A stretch of 5,451 nt of DNA. Source: Thermoflexales bacterium (GTDB lineage: Bacteria; Chloroflexota; Anaerolineae; B4-G1). The notes beneath the pieces are model-generated. The model made no database searches. It was not told where the DNA came from and worked only from the letters and a program-made list of their open reading frames with translations. The DNA lies in contig SKQX01000248.1 in NCBI GenBank assembly GCA_007118795.1, positions 1 to 5,451 of the forward strand, in the 5' to 3' direction. A program made the translations under genes and the position numbers. Below, piece after piece: positions 1-5,077 of this stretch. Position 1 is the first letter of the stretch, and every line of letters starts with the position of its first letter.

Positions 1-212
1 CGTACCAACCAGAGGGGTTCAACGTGGGCGCCAACATCGGTGCAGCTGCTGGAGCCGGTGTTGAGGATCACCTCCACGTCCACATCGTGCCCCGGTGGGC
101 TGGCGACACCAACTACATGACCACCGTTGGCAAGACACGCACCATCCCGGAGTGGATCGAAGAAACCTACAACCAGTTGCGGCCGCTCTTCGACCAGAGG
201 GATGAGCACTAA
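1..212 (+). CDS. HIT-family nucleotide hydrolase/phosphorylase, C-terminal fragment (5' end outside window)
   Basis: The frame is open from the window edge (first whole codon at 3-5) to the TAA at 210-212 and gives about 69 residues. They include the histidine triad HLHVHIV (His codons at 69-71, 75-77 and 81-83) followed by PRW. Upstream lies the helix/strand region GFNVGANIGAAAGAG, typical of HIT proteins. In this superfamily the middle triad histidine is the nucleophile that attacks the alpha-phosphate of nucleotides such as Ap4A or AMP derivatives. The sequence QPEGFNVG...AGAGVEDHLHVHIVPRW resembles the actinobacterial/delta-proteobacterial type annotated as HIT or AP4A-phosphorylase-like proteins of roughly 160-180 residues, so about 60% is missing upstream. 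A GTG at 24 is internal to the fold and is not the start. The exact substrate cannot be told. It lies 92 nt upstream of the thiolase, with a hairpin between them, so it is probably a separate transcription unit. Confidence 0.88.
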   Translation, partial: YQPEGFNVGANIGAAAGAGVEDHLHVHIVPRWAGDTNYMTTVGKTRTIPEWIEETYNQLRPLFDQRDEH

Positions 213-229
213 GTCCGGTGGTCAGGATC

Positions 230-255
230 GGGACAGAAGTCCAAGGTGCTGTCCC
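230..255 (+). terminator. Stop-proximal hairpin after HIT gene (no U-tract)
   Basis: GGGACAG (230-236) pairs perfectly with CTGTCCC (249-255) around a 12-nt loop, 18 nt after the HIT stop codon. No run of T follows (the next bases are CCAAGACGG), so it is not a canonical intrinsic terminator. It could act as a 3'-end stabiliser or a weak terminator, or lie in the thiolase leader. Confidence 0.3.
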
Positions 256-290
256 CCAAGACGGCCCGCGTCAAGAGAGACAGGCAAAAA

Positions 291-299
291 GGGAGAGGA
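291..299 (+). promoter_or_regulatory. Ribosome binding site deciding the thiolase start
   Basis: The purine run GGGAGAGGA ends 5 nt before the ATG at 305. It supports that ATG over the in-frame GTG at 218, whose 29 extra residues (charged and Gln-rich) precede the normal thiolase N-terminus and have no counterpart in the family. Confidence 0.7.
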
Positions 300-304
300 T
301 CAGC

Positions 305-1510
305 ATGTCGAACGCAACGGACAAGAAGCCGCACGACGCTGTTATCGTATCCGCCGTCCGCACACCGATCGGGAAGTTCCAGGGAACGCTGACACCTCTT
401 TCAGCTTCCGATCTGGGATCGGTAGCCGTTCGCGCCGCCGTTGAGAGGGCCGGCATCGATGGGGCCACGGTCGAAGAGGTACTGATGGGAAACGTGGTCC
501 AGGCCGGTCAGGGACAGGCTCCCGCGCGACAGGCGGGCATTAAGGCGGGGATCCCGCCCTCCGTCGGCGCCACGACGATCAACAAGGTCTGCGGATCCGG
601 CCTCAAGGGCGTGATGCTGGCTGCTGCGATGATCGCCGCTGGCGACGGGGATGTCTTCATCGCCGGGGGGATGGAGAGCATGAACAACTGTCCCTATCTG
701 CTGAAGGATGCCCGTTTCGGATATCGGCTCGGGGACGGCACGTTGGCCGACGGCATGGTCCTCGATGGCCTGTGGTGCGCCTTCGAGGATCATCACATGG
801 GAAACTCCGCCGAGTGGATCGCGCGAGAATATGAGCTGACGCGGGAAGAGCTGGATCGGTTCGCCTACCGCAGCCACGTGAAGGCAATCGAGGCTATCGA
901 TCAAGGCCGCTTCGTCGATGAGATTGTGCCGGTTGAGATTCCGCAGCGGAGGGGCGATCCCATCGTGTTCGACACGGACGAGTGTCCTCGCCGAGATACC
1001 TCTCTCGAGGCGCTGGCCCGCTTGAGGCCTGTCTTCTCCCGCGAGGGAATCGTGACCGCGGGCAACTCGCCCGGTATCACCGATGGAGCCGCTGCTACCG
1101 TCGTTATGCGCCGGAACAAGGCCGAAAAACTAGGAATCGAACCTCTGGCGCGGATCAGCGCCTACGCCCAGGCCGCGGTCGAGCCCCTCAAGCTCTTCAC
1201 CGCCCCCGTCTACGCTGTGCGAAATCTGATGGAGCGGACGGACACCACGATCGATGACTACGAACTTTTTGAGGTCAACGAGGCATTTGCTGCTCAGATG
1301 GTGGCGGACATTCGCGAGCTGGGCTTGCCGGAGGAGAAGGTCAACGTGAACGGCGGGGCCATCGCCCTGGGTCATCCTATCGGATGTTCGGGGACCCGGG
1401 TTCTTGTCACGCTGATCTACGCACTACGGCAGCGGGGCCTTCGGCGCGGCCTCACCGCTCTCTGTCTCGGCGGGGGTGGCGCCGTGGCGATGGCTGTAGA
1501 GTTGGAGTGA
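305..1510 (+). CDS. Acetyl-CoA C-acetyltransferase (thiolase family)
   Basis: This is a 401-residue thiolase, the usual family length. It catalyses reversible Claisen condensation of two acetyl-CoA to acetoacetyl-CoA, or thiolytic cleavage of 3-oxoacyl-CoA, in the cytoplasm. The N-terminal strand AVIVSAVRTPIGKF is diagnostic. The acyl-accepting Cys96 lies in NKVCGSGLK. NEAF (Asn325-Phe328), His357 in GHPIGCSG and the proton-shuttling Cys387 in CLGGGG complete the active site; the N-to-H (32) and H-to-C (30) spacings equal those of the Zoogloea enzyme. The CoA-loop segment reads VTAGNSPGITDGAAA, where the Zoogloea type has GNASG; Pro variants here are familiar in other thiolases. It is followed after 12 nt by 3-hydroxybutyryl-CoA dehydrogenase, which implies one operon acting on C4 or longer acyl-CoA. 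Whether the pair works in synthesis (atoB/phaA/thl role) or in beta-oxidation (fadA role) cannot be decided from sequence, so no symbol is given. Confidence 0.95.
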   Translation: MSNATDKKPHDAVIVSAVRTPIGKFQGTLTPLSASDLGSVAVRAAVERAGIDGATVEEVLMGNVVQAGQGQAPARQAGIKAGIPPSVGATTINKVCGSGLKGVMLAAAMIAAGDGDVFIAGGMESMNNCPYLLKDARFGYRLGDGTLADGMVLDGLWCAFEDHHMGNSAEWIAREYELTREELDRFAYRSHVKAIEAIDQGRFVDEIVPVEIPQRRGDPIVFDTDECPRRDTSLEALARLRPVFSREGIVTAGNSPGITDGAAATVVMRRNKAEKLGIEPLARISAYAQAAVEPLKLFTAPVYAVRNLMERTDTTIDDYELFEVNEAFAAQMVADIRELGLPEEKVNVNGGAIALGHPIGCSGTRVLVTLIYALRQRGLRRGLTALCLGGGGAVAMAVELE

Positions 1511-1515
1511 GGAGG
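1510..1515 (+). promoter_or_regulatory. Strong Shine-Dalgarno for 3-hydroxybutyryl-CoA dehydrogenase
   Basis: AGGAGG lies 7 nt before the ATG at 1523. It overlaps the last base of the thiolase stop codon, so the two genes are almost certainly translated from one message. Confidence 0.75.
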
Positions 1516-1522
1516 ACTCCCA

Positions 1523-2380
1523 ATGGATATCGAACGAATCAGCGTGATCGGTGCTGGCACGATGGGCCACGGCATTGCCCAGGTCTGTGCCATATCAGGC
1601 TATGAGGTTATACTGATCGACATCGACTCCGACCAGTTGGCTAAAGGGCTCCAGGCAATCGAACGATCCGTGGAGAAGCTCCATAGCAAGGGGCGCCTCA
1701 GCGACGACCAACGGCAGGCCGGACTGGGTAACGTCAGCACCTCCACGGAGCTGGAGGCCGCTGCCGGCGCCGACTTCGTCGTGGAGGCGGTAGTAGAGGA
1801 TCTCGCGGTGAAGACGGGGATATTCACGCAGCTCGACGAACTAACGCGCCCCGATGTCATCCTGGCCAGCAACACTTCGTCGATCTCCCTCACCGAGCTC
1901 GCAGCGGCCACGGACCGCCCCACTCAGGTCGTGGGGATGCATTTCATGAACCCCGTGCCCCTGATGAAGCTTGTGGAGATCATCCGGGGTCTCGATACGT
2001 CCGACGAGACGGTGCAGGTCACGGTGGGGCTGGCGGAAGACCTGGGAAAGACTCCGGTAGAGGCGGAGGACTATCCGGGCTTCATATCCAATCGCATTCT
2101 CTGTCCTATGCTCAACGAGGCCATCTACGCACTTATGGAGGGCGTCGGTACCAAGGAGGCCATCGACACGGTGATGAAACTGGGGATGAACCATCCTATG
2201 GGGCCGCTGGAGTTGGCGGATCTCATCGGCCTCGATATCCTGTTGAGCGTGATGGAAGTCCTCCAGGAAGGATTGGGCGACGACAAGTACCGGCCGTGCC
2301 CTCTTTTGAAGCGTATGGTTGCCGCGGGGCATCTGGGGCGCAAGACGGGCAGGGGGTTCTACGACTACGGATCATCGTGA
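1523..2380 (+). CDS. hbd: 3-hydroxybutyryl-CoA dehydrogenase (3-hydroxyacyl-CoA dehydrogenase family)
   Basis: The 285-residue protein has the usual length (about 280-290) of single-function Hbd/PaaH enzymes. It oxidises (S)-3-hydroxyacyl-CoA to 3-oxoacyl-CoA with NAD(P), or reduces acetoacetyl-CoA in the reverse direction. The N-terminal Rossmann fold shows VIGAGTMGHGIAQ (GxGxxG, Gly10-Gly15) and an acidic end of strand two (IDID, residues 32-35), which usually favours NAD. Catalytic residues known from the human enzyme are all present with identical spacing: Ser119 (SNTSS), His140 (GMHFMNPVP), Glu152 (VEII) and Asn190 (ISNR). The C-terminal all-helical domain contains NHPMGPLELADLIGLD (residues 223-238) and the end motif GRKTGRGFYDY. 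It directly follows the thiolase and uses its product. No enoyl-CoA hydratase or acyl-CoA dehydrogenase is adjacent, so the rest of the pathway lies elsewhere. The symbol hbd reflects family usage; paaH is the alternative if the context is aromatic degradation. Confidence 0.95.
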   Translation: MDIERISVIGAGTMGHGIAQVCAISGYEVILIDIDSDQLAKGLQAIERSVEKLHSKGRLSDDQRQAGLGNVSTSTELEAAAGADFVVEAVVEDLAVKTGIFTQLDELTRPDVILASNTSSISLTELAAATDRPTQVVGMHFMNPVPLMKLVEIIRGLDTSDETVQVTVGLAEDLGKTPVEAEDYPGFISNRILCPMLNEAIYALMEGVGTKEAIDTVMKLGMNHPMGPLELADLIGLDILLSVMEVLQEGLGDDKYRPCPLLKRMVAAGHLGRKTGRGFYDYGSS

Positions 2381-2392
2381 GAGGACCGTACC

Positions 2393-2412
2393 TGCCAGGC
2401 GCGTGCCTGGCA
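2393..2412 (+). terminator. Perfect inverted repeat after the thiolase-hbd operon
   Basis: TGCCAGGC (2393-2400), loop GCGT, GCCTGGCA (2405-2412): an 8-bp perfect GC-rich stem starting 12 nt after the hbd stop. The following bases are TCAAGGGTTTGTGT, so the T-tract is poor. It is the best terminator candidate in the window, though it might depend on Rho or act as a 3'-end barrier. Confidence 0.45.
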
Positions 2413-2668
2413 TCAAGGGTTTGTGTATCCTAGTGGCGATCACAGCCCAGTCTGGCATGGAGCGGGAGGAGTTTAGGATACCGCCTTCGTTCCGGGAGAG
2501 TGAGCGGTCGTTCTCCGGTCTTCGCACGCCGATTCGGGCTTCACAGCTTCTCGGGTTTTCCCGTGCTGCCCTTAAGGGCTACGGGCGATATAGAGGGCGA
2601 CTCGGCAGCGATCCATCCAGGTTCTGCTTAGTGTTGAGGTTCCGCGTGAAGCATCTGACCACACGAGT

Positions 2669-2673
2669 GAGGA
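2669..2673 (+). promoter_or_regulatory. Ribosome binding site supporting a TTG start
   Basis: GAGGA ends 7 nt before TTG at 2681. The first in-frame ATG (residue 35) lies after the lipobox cysteine and would remove the signal peptide, so TTG is the only start here that fits both ribosome binding and export. Confidence 0.65.
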
Positions 2674-2680
2674 AGAAGAC

Positions 2681-3805
2681 TTGTTCAGAAAAACATCGCT
2701 GGTTCTGTTGCTGGCTGCCGTCCTCAGTCTGGTAGGCTGTGGTCAAGTGACTGATTCGGAGGAAGGCTGGAAGATCGGGATCATGTCCAGTACCGTGGTG
2801 CAGAACGAAGAAGAGTTCCGCATGGCGCAGGAGATGCAGCGGCGTTATGGCGCCGAGCGCATCCTGCACACGACTCATCCCGACCGCTTTGTCCAAGAGC
2901 AAGAAACCACCATCATCAACATGCTGGAGATGGCCTCAGATCCGGCCGTGAGGGCTATCATCATGGTTCAGGCGGTTCCCGGTGCCGCGGCGGCCGTCGA
3001 CAAGGTGCGGAAGATCCACCCGGACATGTTGATCATATTGGGGTCGCCTCAAGAGGACCCGGAGCTCATTGCTGAGAAGGGAGACATCGTACTTAACATC
3101 GATGATGTGGGTCGTGGGTATCAGATCGCCGAGCACGCCCACGCTATGGGTGCCGAAGTGGTGGTCCACTACTCTTTCCCAAGACACATGTCGATCGAAT
3201 TACTAGCACAGCGCCGGGCGCTGATTAAGCAGCGCGCTGAGGAGTTGGGTATGCTCTTTGTTGACGAAGAGGCTCCCGATCCCACAAGCGACGCCGGGGT
3301 GCCGGGCACGCAGCAGTTCATCATGGAGGACGTGCCACGTAAGATCGAGCAGTACGGTCCGCAGACGGCCGTGTTCGGCACGAACTGCGCCATGATGGAA
3401 CCGCTGATCCGTCAGGCCGTGGACTACGGCGGCCTCTTTCCGGTGCAGTGCTGCCCGTCGCCATACCACGGATTTCCGACCGCCCTAGGGATCGAGGTCC
3501 CCGACGAGCACAAGGGGGACGTCCCGTGGATACTGAGGGCCATTGATGCCAAGATTACTCAGAACAACGCCCAGGGACGTGCTGGCACTTGGCCCGTCCC
3601 GGTCAACATGATGTATATCGAGGCCGGCGTCGAGTACGCCATCGGCTGGATCAACGGCGACATAACGGAGCGAGTCGACAAGGCGGCCCTGGTATCCATC
3701 ATGGAGAAGATCACGGGTGGTGAGGTCACGCTGACTGAGCACGTTGGCACCGACAACTACTTCCTCTATCTCTCAGATCACATCATCTTCACGGGTGATC
3801 TCTAA
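2681..3805 (+). CDS. DUF3798-family lipoprotein (periplasmic-binding-protein-like)
   Basis: This 374-residue protein starts at TTG. A short lipoprotein signal peptide (MFRK, then hydrophobic residues 6-16) ends at the lipobox LVGC with Cys20 as the lipidation site, so the mature protein should be anchored to the outer face of the cytoplasmic membrane. Residues about 30-372 match, from memory, the DUF3798 family: KIGIMSSTVVQNEEEF (31-46), QEQETT (72-77), ASDPAVRAIIMVQAVPG (85-101), HYSFPRHM (163-170), FGTNCAMMEPLI (232-243), QCCPSPYHGFP (256-266) and TWPVPVNMMYIEAGVEYA (303-320). The family resembles type-1 periplasmic binding proteins (two alpha/beta lobes) and is thought to bind an unknown solute. 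The conserved Cys/His-rich CCPSPYH stretch could line a ligand or metal site; this is inference. No ABC permease or ATPase gene is next to it, only a nitrilase downstream after 196 nt. The ligand is unknown. Confidence 0.85.
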   Translation: MFRKTSLVLLLAAVLSLVGCGQVTDSEEGWKIGIMSSTVVQNEEEFRMAQEMQRRYGAERILHTTHPDRFVQEQETTIINMLEMASDPAVRAIIMVQAVPGAAAAVDKVRKIHPDMLIILGSPQEDPELIAEKGDIVLNIDDVGRGYQIAEHAHAMGAEVVVHYSFPRHMSIELLAQRRALIKQRAEELGMLFVDEEAPDPTSDAGVPGTQQFIMEDVPRKIEQYGPQTAVFGTNCAMMEPLIRQAVDYGGLFPVQCCPSPYHGFPTALGIEVPDEHKGDVPWILRAIDAKITQNNAQGRAGTWPVPVNMMYIEAGVEYAIGWINGDITERVDKAALVSIMEKITGGEVTLTEHVGTDNYFLYLSDHIIFTGDL

Positions 3806-3828
3806 CTCGGCACCTCGAGGGTGACGAG
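3806..3828 (+). terminator. Hairpin immediately after the lipoprotein stop
   Basis: CTCG (3806-3809) plus CACC (3811-3814) pair with GGTG (3820-3823) plus CGAG (3825-3828) around the loop TCGAG. That is 8 bp interrupted by one G-A mismatch. The structure begins at the base after the TAA and has no T-tract, so it is terminator-like rather than a proven terminator. Confidence 0.35.
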
Positions 3829-3852
3829 CTAGGCAACGAGGGGTCTCCTGGA

Positions 3853-3874
3853 GGGGGGGCGGGGAAAGACTGGG
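3853..3874 (+). other. G-rich tract, possible G-quadruplex
   Basis: Seven G (3853-3859), one C, four G (3861-3864), then GGG at 3872-3874, with a further GGG at 3886-3888. This can supply four runs of three G with loops of 1, 1 and 7 nt, which meets the usual G-quadruplex pattern. It lies in the plus (non-template) strand between the lipoprotein and nitrilase genes, so it would also be present in a read-through transcript. Confidence 0.4.
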
Positions 3875-4001
3875 AAGGTTCCGGAGGGTCAGCGCCATTG
3901 CCTGGAAGAGCGTCACAGAAGACCATCTGCGACCTAACGGGTGCTTCTCCAATCCTGGGCTGGTCCTGGCGCAGACGGCGATAAGTACTTGAGCCACAAA
4001 G

Positions 4002-4952
4002 ATGGAAGACCACTCCCCCGTTCGTGTCGCCATAATACAGGCGGCCTCGGCGCTCTTCGATCGCGGCGCCAGCCTGCACAAGGCCGAGACCCTGATCCAG
4101 GAAGCTGGGTCTGGTGGAGCTCAGCTGCTCCTCTTCCCGGAGGCGTTCATCCCCTGCTATCCCCGAGGGCTGACTTTCGGCATGAAGGTGGGCAGCCGCA
4201 GCCCCGAGGGGCGCGCTCTCTGGCAGCGTTACTGGCAGAATAGCGTAGAGATTCCCAGTTCCACCACCGATGCTCTGGGCGAGGCCGCCGCGGCGGCTGG
4301 CGTCCACGTGGCCATCGGAGTCACGGAGCGAGACAGTTCATATGGCGGTGGGACGCTTTACTGCACACTGCTCTACCTGGGGCCGGACGGACAGGTGCTG
4401 GGCAAGCACCGGAAGCTCAAGCCGACTGGCGCCGAGCGCCTCATCTGGGGCGAGGGCGACGGCAGCACGCTGACTACACTCGACACCGAGCTTGGGACGA
4501 TCGGCGGGCTGATCTGTTGGGAGAACTACATGCCCCTGGCGCGAGCAGCCATGTATGCCAAAGGGGTCGAGATCTACCTGGCCCCCACCGCCGATGCCCG
4601 GGACACCTGGCAGGCAACCCTGCGTCATATCGCCTGCGAGGGCCGCTGCTTCGTCCTCGGATGCAATCAATTTCTCACCAAGGACATGTACCCGGATGAC
4701 CTACCGCTGCGTCGTGAGCTGCGGGAACAGGCCGAGGTCATATGTCGGGGTGGAAGTGCGGTTGTCTCGCCCTTCGGCCAAGTCCTGGCCGGCCCGCTCT
4801 ACGGGGAGGAGGGTATCCTGTATGCCGACCTGGATCGGGATGAGCTGATCCGAAGTAAGGTGGATTTCGACGTCGTCGGTCACTATGCCCGACCGGACAT
4901 CTTCGAGCTTCGTGTCGATGAGCGTCCAAGACCCCCTATCAAGACCACCTGA
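4002..4952 (+). CDS. Nitrilase (nitrile aminohydrolase, EC 3.5.5.1 type)
   Basis: The 316-residue enzyme is close to the usual class-1 nitrilase length. These cytoplasmic enzymes hydrolyse a nitrile to its carboxylic acid and ammonia through a thioimidate on cysteine. The triad is complete: Glu47 in LLLFPEAFIP, Lys138 in GKHRKLKPT and Cys172 in GLICWENYMPLARAAMYAKG; the Lys-to-Cys distance of 34 equals that of the Rhodococcus J1 enzyme. Glu145 in AERLIWGEGDGST matches the second structural glutamate. Other family marks are YPRGLTFG (53-60), GSRSPEG (64-70), EIYLAPTAD (190-198) and the C-terminal VGHYARPDIFELRVDERPRP (291-310), which separate true nitrilases and plant NIT-like enzymes from amidases of the wider CN-hydrolase superfamily. 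The substrate (aliphatic, aryl, cyanoalanine) cannot be read off. ATG is the only reasonable start, because an in-frame TGA lies at 3990-3992; no clear Shine-Dalgarno precedes it. The downstream gene is convergent. Confidence 0.95.
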   Translation: MEDHSPVRVAIIQAASALFDRGASLHKAETLIQEAGSGGAQLLLFPEAFIPCYPRGLTFGMKVGSRSPEGRALWQRYWQNSVEIPSSTTDALGEAAAAAGVHVAIGVTERDSSYGGGTLYCTLLYLGPDGQVLGKHRKLKPTGAERLIWGEGDGSTLTTLDTELGTIGGLICWENYMPLARAAMYAKGVEIYLAPTADARDTWQATLRHIACEGRCFVLGCNQFLTKDMYPDDLPLRRELREQAEVICRGGSAVVSPFGQVLAGPLYGEEGILYADLDRDELIRSKVDFDVVGHYARPDIFELRVDERPRPPIKTT

Positions 4953-4965
4953 GTCTTTGTCAGAT

Positions 4966-5034
4966 GCCACAGTCCGCCAGGAGGACGAACCAGACTAGAG
5001 TGACGCCGTGAACATCTGTGGCTGCCGAAAGCAG
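4966..5034. repeat. Inverted repeats between convergent genes
   Basis: GCCACAG (4966-4972) is the exact reverse complement of CTGTGGC (5016-5022), 43 nt apart. A small hairpin CTGC (5022-5025), CGAAA, GCAG (5031-5034) overlaps its right arm. The 125-nt gap between the two stop codons (4953-5077) holds no gene. The repeats could help bidirectional termination, but stems are short and T-tracts are absent on both strands. Confidence 0.25.
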
Positions 5035-5077
5035 ATGCCGCAACAAGCTGTATGTCGGTAACTACACCTGCCCTCTG

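Larger units (their letters stand above)
2381..2680 (+). other. 300-nt gene-free region with several inverted repeats; leader of the lipoprotein gene
   Basis: No frame here encodes a recognisable protein; the frame running from 2319 to 2735 gives basic, low-information sequence overlapping two real genes. Besides the repeat at 2393-2412 there are two further hairpins: CCGGGAGA (2492-2499) with TCTCCGG (2512-2518), one bulged G; and an extended one at 2560-2585. The last has CCCGT pairing with ACGGG outside a palindrome GCCCTTAAGGGC at 2568-2579. CGGG (2552-2555) can compete for CCCG (2560-2563). I found no good -35/-10 pair; the TATAGA at 2589-2594 lacks a matching -35. No known riboswitch consensus was recognised. 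Confidence 0.5.

Noticed and set aside
218..304. N-terminal extension of the thiolase from GTG at 218
   Set aside because: The 29 extra residues are not thiolase-like, GTG 218 has no good ribosome binding site and sits just after the HIT stop, while ATG 305 has a strong site and gives the family N-terminus.
1841..2332. Long minus-strand open frame opposite hbd (and others opposite the thiolase at 401-904 and the nitrilase at 3789-4307)
   Set aside because: They lie antisense to strongly conserved enzymes in GC-rich DNA, show no recognisable protein features and are explained as shadows.
2381..2391. 11-nt GAGGACCGTAC here, also present on the minus strand at 5451-5441
   Set aside because: Several shared 11-mers are expected by chance in a window of this size read on both strands; flanks do not match.
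2426..2431. TATCCT and TATAGA (2589-2594) as possible -10 boxes for the lipoprotein gene
   Set aside because: Neither has a -35-like hexamer at suitable spacing nor an extended -10; too weak to annotate as a promoter.
2319..2735. Plus-strand open frame bridging hbd and the lipoprotein gene
   Set aside because: It overlaps both real genes in another frame and its translation is basic, low-information sequence with no recognisable domain or good start signal.
3870..3935. Order of GGGAA, CGCCATTG and GTCACAGAAGACC-like elements recalling a cobalamin riboswitch
   Set aside because: The match to the B12 box needs insertions, the pairing stems around it do not form, and the downstream gene (nitrilase) is not a B12-related gene.
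4941..4957. AAGAC/GTCTT inverted repeat across the nitrilase stop codon followed by TTTG
   Set aside because: It is only a 5-bp AT-containing stem overlapping coding sequence; too weak to call a terminator.
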